From Antedon mediterranea (taxonomy: Eukaryota > Echinodermata > Crinoidea > Comatulida > Antedonidae): DNA of 64,000 nucleotides. A model generated the notes under the pieces. It was given only the letters and a program-made list of their open reading frames with translations. It made no database searches and had not been told where the DNA came from. Of the stretch, positions 42,003 through 53,721 are shown one piece after another. A program made the translations under genes and the position numbers. How positions within the stretch are numbered: position 1 is the stretch's first letter; each line of letters begins with the position of its first letter. The stretch spans positions 39,015,304-39,079,303 of the forward strand of contig NC_092671.1 of the NCBI RefSeq assembly GCF_964355755.1, written 5' to 3'.

Positions 42003-45000
42003 ATTGGGTCATTCCATGCCAAATCAACAAATCAGTTGGCAGGTAATCTCTTAGATTTTGCTGATTTTTTTTCCTAAGGTATCTCTATCTATATAATGAA
42101 CACATGCAAAAAATTAGCCCTCAATTCCAAGCGGTTTCGGAAATATGGCCGTTTTAAATTTGGTCGTCTCGCCCCATTTTTTGTTCCAAAATCGCGGAGT
42201 TTAATATTTTGTGTTTTTGGAGGTTTATATTTCCACAACGGACAAATATATTAAGCTGAAAATTACTACCCATGGATAATTCCCACTCAATAAACAGAAT
42301 CTCGTGAAAAAAAAATTTGATCTCTACTACTTTGGAAGATACAGCAGTCCGAAAACCCATTTTCGTTAAGCAAAATTAGCTTTTTTCGATTTTCGGCAGC
42401 CCTGTATACCCACAATAGCATTCATAGAGTGTTCAAACTTTTTAATTCTGTTATATAAGTACATACATTTACTCTAAAAGCATAATATAATATTTTAAAG
42501 CTGAAATAACAAAATAACTAGTACCCAAAGTATGGTCCGGGGGAAAAAACCATGAAAATAGCCAATTTTCTCGTTGACCTTTGACCCCGTAGATGAATCT
42601 TGACATACTTCAAAATTGCGTTAATTATTAAATACATATCAGATCTATATCCGATTCAAATTTGAAATTTGCAACTCCACTGCTTTATGGTTATCTAAAT
42701 TTTATAAACAGTGCTACTTTTTCATTTTTATATACTTTTTTTATACTATAGCCGTTTTTCGTACTTTTTGAGTTCTCTAAATTGATAATTAGAACTATTA
42801 ACATTTTAAAATTAATCAATTTTAGCTAACTTTTTGTGCTGATTCCAAAAATGTAAACAGATTTACCATATCTTGTTTTATTCCTATTGATACTGTAGCC
42901 TAAAAATGATCGAAAATGACATTTATAGGATTTCTTTGTACATATTGGAAACACAACTTACATGTAAACTGGATGGTATTACTTTGTATTTCAACCATGC
43001 ACATGCCAATTTTGATATATGTATGTATAATAATAGTGTTCAGCTATTTAAAATTTGGTAACAGTGCTATAATACGTTTGTGGTCCGCTTCCCATAATTA
43101 TTACTGCCGACCTTGTATCTCTGGAGTATTAATACCACAGATAATATCCTGAAACGGCGGCACATAACATTGGTTAGCTGGATTATCTGGTGGCCAGTTA
43201 AGATTGCCTGTGCGTATTGATTTTTTCATGAACTTAACATGTACATCACTGTTTTCATCTGAACGTTCATCTATAGTTCCAATGTACCACTCCTTTCATA
43301 CATACAAGCAATATATTTACCAGTCATCATTCGGAATTGAAATGTTTTCTTCTTCACTACCTAACTAAACACACAGTGCTGTAAAAAAAAAGTCATCTTC
43401 AGACAATCTGCGCATTTCAAGCTTTCCTGCAGATATACCGGAATAAAGCTATGATGGGAGAGCGAGTACCCATAATAGTTTTTGATGATAAATAGCGTTC
43501 CTCTAGTTTGTAAGCTTCTGTATTTTTCTGTACATCCTTATCACTTACAAAGAAGAATTTGATGCCAGCAATATTTTTAGAGACCCAGTCAAAGAAGAGC
43601 CGTGAGGATTTGGTTTCCTTCTGTTGCCTGTAAACTTGCTCGTGCAACAAGCCTCTTCACTGTACCGCAGATACCATCACATGGGCTTTTTCCATGACTA
43701 GTGGCAAAAAAATGCCACTGGGCATTAAAATGCATGATCAGATTGGTGATGACATAGGTTTGTGAGGTTTTTGTAATTTTTATACTGGCTTGCTGCACCA
43801 TCACTATAGTAAATTAATTTAGTTGTATGTGGTAAGATTTCTTTTAAATAAGATGCCAACACATTTAATAAATGCATGAACTGTTGATGTTGCATGTTTA
43901 AGGCAGTCTGAAATAACACAGACACTAATGCACTTGAGATCTTCATTCTCCTTATAGTATATAGCAAATGGGTGGAGTGTCGCCTGGCTATTGTCCCAAT
44001 AGAATAGTTTTCTGCAAAGTCTAACAGTACGATGACTTCATCTCCTGCATGCTGCTAACTGCTCTAAGGTTTCGCAAGTAGGAGGCAGCCTGGGCTTTTG
44101 TTACAAAATAGTGTTGACAAAGTTTATCTAAAGCATCGCATAGTGTCTGAAGGAGTTCTTGAATTGACAGTTGTAAGTTGTGTTCTGTCTGTGTGCATCC
44201 ATTGCTTGTAATTAACAGAATCCTCCATGTCAACTTCGTAGTCTGAGCACACTTGCGACATCGACAAATAGCTCATGAGGGCTGCTTTACCAGACAGTTG
44301 GTACAAGACCGCATCATGCAGTCCCGATTACTTATGTCGCATACCATTCTTGCGAGCATGTCTTTGTATTCTTGTTTATTAGGAAGAGCTGCAATAAGAA
44401 GCTTCACATTTTGATGTTTTTGGCAGACATGGGTATGTCCATGGTTGAAGGATATCACCCAGTGACATGTAGTTAGTGGTTTCAATAAACAAAGAAATCC
44501 TATAAATTTCATTTTCGATCATTTTTAGGCTCCAGTATCAATAGGAATAAAACAAGAAATGATAAATCTATTTAAATTTTTGGAATCAGCACAAAAAGTT
44601 AGCTAAGACTGATTAATTTCAAAATGTTAATAGTTCTAATTATCAGTTTAGAGAACTCTAAAAGTACGAAAAATGGCTATAGTATAAAAAAAGTATATAA
44701 AAATGAAAAAGTAGCACTATTTATAAAATTTAGATAACCATGAAGCAGTGGAGTTGCAAATTTCAAATTTGAATCAGATATAGATCTGGTATGTATTTAA
44801 TAATTAACGCAATTTTGAAGTTTGTTAAGATCCATCTACGGGGTCAAAGGTCAACGAGAAAATGGGCTATTTTCATGGTTTTTTCCCCCGGACCATACTT
44901 TGGGTACTAGTTATTTTGTTATTTCAGCTTTAAAATACTATATTATTGTTTTAAAGTAAATGTATATGTACTTATATAACAGAATTAAAAAGTTTGAACA

Positions 45001-45438
45001 CTCTATGAATGCTATTGTGGGTATACAGGGCTGCCGAAAATCGAAAAAAGCTAATTTTGCTTAACGAAAATAGGTTTTCGGACTGCTGTATCTTCCAAAG
45101 TAGTAGAGATAACTTTTTTTTGACACCAGATTCTGTTTATTGAGTGGGAATTATCCATAGGTAGAAATTTTCAGCTTAATATATTTGTCCGTTGCGGAAA
45201 TATAAGCCTCCAAAAACACAAAATATTAAACTCCGCAATTTTTGAACGAAAAATGGGGCGAGACGCCCACATTTAAAACGGCCATATTTCCGAAACCACT
45301 TGGAATTGAGGGCTAATTTTTTTGCATATGTTCATTATATAGATAGAGGTACCTTAGGAAAAAAAATCAGTAAAATCTAAGAGGTGACCTGCCCAAATTT
45401 TGTTCAGATTTGTTGATTTGGCATGGAATGACCCAATT
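42003..45438 (-). mobile_element. DNA transposon with ~940-bp terminal inverted repeats and a decayed transposase
   Basis: The outer ends AATTGGGTCATTCCATGCCA (42003) and TGGCATGGAATGACCCAATT (45419-45438) are perfect inverted repeats. Complementarity continues with few mismatches to about 42943 on the left and about 44489 on the right, leaving about 1.5 kb of unique centre. AATT could be the target duplication or part of the repeat. The centre encodes a minus-strand protein in pieces (next entry). The element lies upstream of Sin3, probably in its 5' UTR intron. Confidence 0.88.
43040..44512 (-). pseudogene. Frameshifted transposase-like gene of the long-TIR element
   Basis: Read on the minus strand, the pieces in order are a start MKFIGFLCLLKPLTTCHW (within the right inverted repeat), a His/Cys-containing part (CQKHQN, CMMRSCTNC), then LLDFAENYS (DFAEN at 44007-44021). 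Next come YYSDGAASQYKN (43779-43807) and, after a frameshift, WHFFATSHGKSPCDG and GTVKR (about 43660-43720). A second shift leads to GIKFFFVSDKDV, and a C-terminal part has NWPPDNPANQCYVPPFQDII. The spaced D...D...D/H-G-K motifs suggest an RNase-H-fold DDE/D transposase, though I cannot assign a superfamily. At least two frameshifts and stops make it non-functional. Confidence 0.7.
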
Positions 45439-46629
45439 AATAAAAAAAAAATCAGCCTATATTAATTATTATCTACACAAATTAATGAAAATACAAACTA
45501 AACAGGCGAACTTGTCTAAATGCAGCAATTACAATGATTAGGCCTATTTTTATAAAATATATCCTACTAGGCCTACTACCTAATAGTAAAATTATTGAGA
45601 ATTAACATACTGTATTTTTTACTTTACTAGCCTACTCAACAAGGTCAATCAATTTTTTTTTCTTGATTGAAAATATTTTTCTTCCTTCATTAAAGAAAAA
45701 GAGTATAGATATTTCAAAACAAGAATCAAATATCAATGATGGAAATAACAGAGTAACCTAGGCTAGGTCTAGTTTAACCTAGAAATATGGGCGAAATATG
45801 CAGAGTTTGGGACGTAAGCTAGCCTACACACGTTTTCAAAGTGCATAAATTATGGCGATCGTATCTGTTGTTGCACAGTCTGCAAACAACAATACATTTT
45901 CGGCTTCTTCCATTATTTTCGGACATTTATTTATGATCATTTTATATGGAAGCAAACACACTCTATTCTAAAATCATTTGGGAACGCAAGATTTCTGCAA
46001 TTTATTAAATTGACAACTCTATTTCCTAAACAAACTAAATTGTTCAATATCAATCTTCGTCCACTAAAACAACCGAAGACATGCCCTGCTGCTGTTGCCT
46101 GTTGTGTGTGTACAATAAACGGGGCTGTTGTTTTTCAAACACCACATCGTGATTTCAAAACCGTTTTTAGAGCTAACTAGAATTACAATTGCTACTAAAA
46201 CCCACCCATTTTGTCCCTAGTACATACCGTTTTAGTACGTGTAAAAACCAGTTCTGTTTAGCATAAAAAACGACAATTAAGTAAACTTTGCTGCTTCGTG
46301 CAAAGAACAACAAGACCGAGCTGAGGTATATTTTCAAACATGGCCGACTAACCCATTCAGTTACATGAACCACTTCGTCAATAGGGTATTAAAAAACGTA
46401 AGTTAAGATTTTTGTGTACCAACATTCTAAAAACGTAGGCAAATATATTTAAATAATATCTAAAAAATACCTTCGGCTTATTTTACAAGACGTAATATTT
46501 TATTTCATAATTTATATGTATGATATTTATAGAATATATATACTAATAGAAAATAGTTCCCCCGACGAAAAATGGTATCAACCTATAAACAAAATCGACC
46601 AAAAACCAGGAAGCCCGCTAAACACCAAT
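45439..46629. promoter_or_regulatory. Candidate Sin3 promoter and non-coding first exon region
   Basis: The stretch has no coding frame of interest. AAACATGGCCGAC at 46337-46349 resembles a YY1 element, which is common just downstream of housekeeping start sites, but its orientation is not decisive. The first exon cannot be placed without transcripts. Confidence 0.3.
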
Positions 46630-49600
46630 TTTAACACTAGATTTGAACTCGTCACTACGGACGAGTTAGGTTATCCGCAGCGCAAAAGCCACGTGCACGT
46701 CATACGTTAGAATAGTGCGCGCAAAAAAATAAAACGATTATGGCATTGAAAAATGTTAGTGCGCTCTCTATGTTGCGTCGCGTCTAAGTATATACGGTAT
46801 AACACTATATACTGTATACGTACTACATACAGTGCAGAATAGGTGAAAATAAGAGACCAAAGTTATTGACGCATTTGAACATGATGACGTCATCACAATT
46901 TTTAAAATGGTGGATCATGCGAAAGGTAATTGATTGATCTAGACAATATAAAAAAATTGAGTGAAATGGAATAAGGATAAGTAGAGATGCGCTCTATTAA
47001 ATTGACGAGCTATGACGAAAGAGAAAAAAATCCTATATTTTATATTCGGGTGGCCATACGATGACGTCACAATGTCTGGTTAGCCATATCAATGCATGAT
47101 TCGAGAAAAACAACTCATCTACTTCCAGAATCTGAAATTTTAAATATTTTCACCTCGGAGTTTAGAATCTATGACTTTTTAAAAAAAGGCATAATTTTCA
47201 CAAATTTTTGAACTTTTTCATCAAAAACGCGCGCAAATTGTTCAATTCTACGTGCTCGTATGACGTGATTTTAAGTCGAAATTGATTGAAAATTGGTAAA
47301 TGTACTAGAAAAGGCTGAAAAAACAAAAATCAAGCAAAAAAAAGACGTTTTTGCACTACGTGCGCACGCGCGCGTAAAAAATATGCGCACGCCTGGGAAT
47401 TTTTGAAATGCTCAAAATGACCTGAAACGCGTAGAAAGTTGATTAGAAATGAATTTTTCGCAATTTGAAATTTTAAACGCGCGTGCGCGCGTAACTTTAT
47501 GTCAAACATGCCATTTTTAATCCATAGAAAGTTTGCCCTTGATATGACTTAAATGTTCACCAAGTGTCATTACAAAATGACTTTTGCTTTTTAGTCTATG
47601 TTAAATACGCGAAATTCATAAAATCGCGCGTAGCTTACGCTGCGCGACTCTAAAGTAAAAAAACGAGCTGTCCTGCACTTCTACACATAGAGGTTAATCT
47701 TCTGACAAAGTTATACGATGTAATGTTGATCAGAATTTGAGATACACGTGACACAAAATTTTGGGAAAGAAAGAAGAATAACATAGAAAAACTAGATTTG
47801 AACTCGTCACTTTGACGAGTTCGGGTTATCCGCGCATACGCAACATGCACGTACTTTAAACTATATGAACCTCGACAATTATTATGCAATCCTTTGACAT
47901 GAAATAAAAATGTTTACAGTGCTGAATTGTACCTATTATGTAGCATACACCATATTACAGTATTTTACAGAATAAACTGTATATATGTTATATACAGTGT
48001 AGCATAGACGGAATTACGAGACCCATCTTTTAAATCCAATTATTAACACGATGACATCATCAAATTGACATATAAAGATAACCACTTTAGAAGATAATTA
48101 TCTAAATAATTACATTAAAACAAATTTGAAGAATTTTGGGAACGTAAAAGTGAGATGCGCTCTCGTTTAAACGCAATGAACTTTGACGCAAGAGATGAAA
48201 ATATGACTTTTTAAATTCAACTGGCCATATGATGACGTCACAACATCTGATTGGCAAAATATTCACATGAATCTGTATCTACAATCCAATAGCTTCCAGA
48301 AAACGTTTTAATCATGATGATCACTTTTTATTCTGACGAGCTATAACAGATTGAAATTTACTGTAAAGATGAAAATAGGTGACCCACGTTATTTACATTT
48401 TTAGACATGATGACGTCATAAAAATTAAAATATTTTTAACTCATGCGAAAGATAGTTGTTGACCTAGACAGTATTAAAATATCTTAGGAAATGGAATACG
48501 TATAAGCGATATGCGCTCTATTTAATGTAATGAGCAATAGCGAAACAGTCAAAAATCCAATATTTTACATTCGTGTGGCCATACGATGACGTCATAACAT
48601 CCGAGGGGTAAAGATTCTGCATGAATTCATATCTACAACATATCTGCTTACATATTAAATTAAAAAAATTGGGGGTAACGGTTGATCCTGAGGAGCTATA
48701 ATAGATTCAAAGTAGGCATAATTTTGACAATATTTTGTCACTTTTGCAACTAAAAGGCACGCAAATTGTCTAAATCAACGTGTTCGTATGACGTCATTTT
48801 AATTTGAAATGATGTAAATCTTTTTTTAAATGACTAAGAAAGGCTGTAAAATCATAATTCAAGAAAAAAACACATGATTTTCATGCTCCGTGCGCACCTT
48901 ACGCGTAATTTTTTTCGCGCGCGTGGGAATTTTTGACATGCTAAAAATGTCATGATCAGCGCAGAAAGTTGATTAGAAATTAATTTTGCGCATTTTTAAA
49001 TTTTAAATGCGCGTGCGCGCGTAACTTCTTGTGAAACATGTCATTTTTAATCAATCGAAAGTTTGCCCTTGATATGACTTAAATTTTCACCGAGTGTCAA
49101 TACAAAACGACTTTTGGTTTATAATCTATGACGAAACATTGAAATTCATAAAATCGCGCGTAACTTACGCTGCGCAACTCTAACGTCATATAACGAAGTT
49201 TCTTGCACATCTACAGCTGCAGGTCAATCTTTTGACAAAGTTATACAATCTTATGTTGACAAGGATGAGAGATATGCGACGCACAAAAATCCGGGAAAGA
49301 AAGAAGAACTAGACATGAAACTCGTCACTTTGACGAGTTAGTTATCCGCTCGACAAACGCCACGTGCACGTCATACGTTAGAATATTGCACACAGAAAAA
49401 TATTAAGGCATTATGACCTGAACTGAAGAATATGATATGTTGTTATTTCTGAATTCTGTTATTTTGTGTCATATAGTATACACAGTACAATCTGTATACA
49501 TATCACAAACAGTGTAAAATAGGTGAAATTACGGGACCCGTATTTTATTGTAATTTTTAACATCTTGACGGTTTCAAAATGAAATGTAAAAGTAGAAATT

Positions 49601-51015
49601 TCTGAATGAAATTATCTCAGCAACAACGTATTAATGTGTAGAAGAAATTTGAATACGTGAAATATTGATGCGTGCTCTTTTAAATGTAATGAAATATAAT
49701 GCAAAAGATGAAAATACGACTTTTTTTATTTAACTGGCCATATGATGACGTCACAACATTCAATTGGCACAATTTACACATGATTTTGTATCTACAATAC
49801 AATAGCTTCCTGAAAACGTTTTAATTGTGATTATCACATTTTATTCTTACGAGGCATAACAGATTAAAATTTACTGTAAAGATGAAATTAATGACCAACG
49901 TAATTTAAATTTTTAGGCATAATGACGTTAAAAAAATTTTAAAATTTTTAATTCATGCAAAAGATAGTTGATAGATCTAGAATATATTAAAATCGGAATG
50001 AAAATGGACAACGAATAAGTGGAGATGCGCTCTATTAAATGTGATGAGCTATGACGAAAGAGACAAAAATCCTATATTTTATATTCGCGTGGCCATACGA
50101 TGACGTCACAATGTCCGGTTAGCCATATTAATGCATGATCCGATATCTACAACTCATCAACTTCCAGAATATGTAATTAAAAAAAAGTTCTCCATGTAGT
50201 TTAGAATCTATGACTGTTTAAAAATAGGCATAATTTTGACGAATTTTTGAACTTTTTCACCAAATACGCGTGCAAATTATCTAATTCGACGTGCTCGTAT
50301 GCCGTAATTTTAAGTCGAAATTGTTTAAAATTTGGTAACATTACTAGAAAAGGCTGAAAAAACATAAATCACGCGAAAAAAATATGTTTTTAACGCTACG
50401 TGTGCACCGCGTGCGTAAAAATGTTCGCGCGAGTGGGAATTTTTGACATGCTCAAAATGACATGAAACGCATAGAAAGTTGATTAGAAGTTTATATTTCG
50501 CACGTTAAAATTTTAAACGCGCGTGCGCGCGTAACTTTTTGTGAAACATGCTATTTTTAATCCATAGAAAGTTTGCGCTTGATATGACTTAAATTTTCAC
50601 AAAGTTTCAAAACAAAATTATGTTTGGTTTTTAGTCTATGATCAATCATTGAAATTCATAAAATCGCACGTAAGTCACGTTGCGCAACTCTGACGTCATT
50701 CAAAAATAGGAGGTGCACAAGTTCACGTAAATGTCGATATGTTGACAAAGTTACGATATGTTCTGTCTACACGTTTTAGAGAAACGCGACGCACAAAAAT
50801 GACAGAAAGAAAGAAGTATAATACAGAAAAAAAATTTGATGAAACAGGACGATTACAAGGAGTTATCCGCTACTAAGCGGATAACTAATAACAAAGAAGA
50901 TGAAAAAAAAGATATTTACAATCACAAGGGTTATCCGCAACTTCTAAGTTGCGGATAACCAAAAAAAAAAAGATCCTGACAATAACAAGAGGTTATCCGC
51001 CAAGAGCGGATAACC
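46630..51015. repeat. Tandem array of large units (1.16, 1.52 and 1.54 kb) with hairpins and CRE-like palindromes
   Basis: The same landmarks recur in order. A hairpin AACTCGTCACTTTGACGAGTT (46646, 47801, 49319) is followed by GTTATCCGC. Next come TGACGTCA-containing segments (GGCCATACGATGACGTCA and relatives), then AAAGTTGATTAGAA, GCGCGTGCGCGCGTAAC (from about 47478, 49008 and 50518; spacing 1530 and 1510) and TTGATATGACTTAAA. The first unit is about 350 bp shorter because it lacks one internal sub-repeat. At least ten TGACGTCA palindromes are present. There is no coding potential. The array ends in three GTTATCCGC hairpins. Confidence 0.88.
50862..51015. repeat. Three consecutive GTTATCCGC hairpins
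   Basis: Hairpin 1 (50862-50885) has the stem GTTATCCGCT with loop ACTA. Hairpin 2 (50929-50960) has the 15-bp stem GGTTATCCGCAACTT with loop CT. Hairpin 3 (50991-51015) has the stem GGTTATCCGC with loop CAAGA. They lie about 62-67 bp apart in similar A-rich spacers. The outer stem is constant while inner stem and loop differ, and pairing is kept in each. Confidence 0.9.
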
Positions 51016-53721
51016 AATTACAAAAACGACCAGAGCAGCCACTTTACAACAACCTTTTAATTTATAAGTCAATGAGTAAAACAAAAAAATCAACCGATTT
51101 TACCTATTCAAATTGTCATGTATAATTTCAACTATTTTATCAATTTATTTAACGTTTGTTTCAAGTGGTATGCCGCAACGACAAATCGTGTGTGTGTTGG
51201 ATAGGCATTACTCTACACTGTCTGTATGCCTAGCCTACACACAGAGTGCTGCTGCTGCTCTGGTTGTGTATGATCTCAAAACCCCACTCAATTGACGTAA
51301 GTAGTTATGATATCCCAAAAATTTAAATAAATTTAAGACTATAATGACATTTTATTAAATATAAATCATCCTCTAAAATCTTGAGAGAGGCTATTGAGGA
51401 TAAAAACTATGATTTATACCAACTCATATGCACTACTTCACGGCTACTACTATATAAAGAGATTTGACACGCATCACAAAAACGTACAGAGCTGTGAGAA
51501 GCATGAATGGTACTTTTGTAGGCCTGGGCTTAGCTCATGGTGTCCATTTGCGTTTTATAGTTTTAACATATAAAACAAGAATTTTACTATGTCTGTACAC
51601 AATGTACGTGTTTGCTTTTTTTTTTTATCAAAGTATAAGCATAGAGATATTACTCTATGGTATAAGGTATAGGCCTAGCCTGTATTGTGGTTTGTTTATC
51701 CTTGAACGTTGATTTCGAAATCGTAAAACCGTACGTCAACAAAAATACAAAAATTATGAAATAAAAAAAAAAAAAAGTGAATTCATATTGAAATTTAAAT
51801 TACTAATAAATTAGATTTTATTTTAATTAAAATAATCTTACATTTTGCAAAGATGTATTCGATTTTTGAAGATTGTTGATGGTTTTATGGGCTCTCTTCA
51901 TCCGTCCTTTTACGAAGACAAATCGACTTCAATTGATGACGTCACTAAGCTGCTATAACAAGTCAAATCCAATCAAAAGCCGAGATTTTAAGAATTTCCC
52001 CCGCGTCGGTGTAATTAATGCAGACTCCTCCCCATTTCGTCAAAGAAAACAACACTTCCGGATTCGCGCTATATTTAAACTGAATATGAACCAAAGCACA
52101 AAAATATAACTAGCTAGTATACACTACAACTGTACCATAATTCTTTGTCTTCAAAACAAAAAATTGTATTAAATATTTTTATTTTTATTCGTGTCAGTTC
52201 AAACAATATCTATCTGTTAATCTTGATCAATTTTTCAATTTTCGAATAAACTTTGGTACTGTCGTATTTGGAGGGTTTTCAGAGATGAGATGAGGGTATA
52301 TTGGGCATGTCGGAGATGGGGGTTCGCAGTTGATTAAGGAGGTTCGCTGTAAAGGGGAGGGGATTCGCGCTAACCATAAAAACCCCTCCTGGCTATACCC
52401 TTTACCGTGCTGAATTCTGAAGCATCATCTTATATGGATATGATGGGTCCGTCGTTGCAACAAAACTCTACTACTAAAACTAATATTTAAGTTGGTATAA
52501 TTATTATGTGTAGCCCATTACAGTACAGTATTACTTTGAGATTGTCTAATAATTCCTAATGATTCATTTGAATCATTCTTCTCATTGCATTCCTCAATTC
52601 GGACAGTTTGATAAAATCCAACAACAACCACATCAACCCTGCTTGTAAAAATAAAACTTTAAAAATGGATCTATTTTTCTTCTAATCAAGTATTTTTATT
52701 GACTTCAAAAATAACACTACAATAATAATCCATGATTTTTTTTTATATAAAAATCAACTTTAAAATCTGAGTATTCAAGTTTTCTATAATTAAACAAAAT
52801 AAATGTATAAATCTACTTATTGTATTGCTATAAAAGTATTGGACTCAGCAGTTTTCATTATTTGTAAAATTAAATTGATCATCAATTTAATTTCAAGAAG
52901 ATATTATTTTGCTATTAATGTCCAATGTTATCACAGTAAAATAAGATTCATAGTAAAAAAAAACATAATAAAAAAAAAATTATACTATTTTATTATTCTC
53001 AGCTGAAATTGTTTTAATACCTCGTGGGTATCATTAAAATAACTAGACAAGGTATATTATGTTTGAAAACAACTAGCATTAAAATCCAATAGACTGGATA
53101 TATAACAAATGTATGTTAAAAATTCTAGTAATATATCAAAACCACAGTACTGTTTTTACACAAATCTGGACGTATTTTGTCCTAGAAGATAATCAATAAC
53201 TGATAATCGATATCATTAAAAAATAGATTGACATGTGTCAAGGACTAGCATGTCAAAGTGTGCAGCATTTTTGTCTTTAAAGTTATGTTTAAAAAACTAT
53301 TTTTTATAGGACATTGGCAATGCCTACTGTCCTCCGTTTTGGTCACAAAAACAGAATGTTCGATAATAACTCACTATTAACCTCCTTCACCCCTAACCCC
53401 AACTAGTGTTTACTTTTTTTTATTGTGGTATGAAAAAAATATAAATTAAAAATTTATAATCTATAATTAATTTTATTCATACATTATTCCCAAATTGATT
53501 TTGTGTACTTTTTATCCTAATATGGTAATTATTAACAATATACTTATCTGTCCTCATACTTTCCTATTTCACCCATTTTTCTTTATTTTTTATCTCAATT
53601 ATCACATTCCACACTGATTATTAATATTTTGCAATTTTTCATAATTAGTTGTGTTTTTTTAAGCAATTATAATACTTGATGAAGGCTACAAATATGTATT
53701 TAATATTTCCACAAAGAAATT
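51016..53721. other. Gene-free spacer, including the SELENBP1 3' UTR at its right end
   Basis: No coding exon is recognisable on either strand. A GC-richer, TGACGTCAC-containing stretch at 51920-52080 is not linked to an exon. From about 52650 to 53721 the AT-rich DNA probably includes the SELENBP1 3' UTR. Confidence 0.45.

Noticed and set aside
42916-43152. Independent small gene starting MTFIGFLC
   Set aside because: It is the mirrored start of the transposase copied in the left inverted repeat, running into antisense sequence.
50862-51015. CRISPR-like array (short repeats with spacers)
   Set aside because: Only three hairpins with differing inner stems, similar A-rich spacers, eukaryotic context and no cas genes.
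51113-52109. Short plus-strand frames upstream of the SELENBP1 3' end
   Set aside because: No splice-linked continuation, no conserved motif, ordinary chance lengths.
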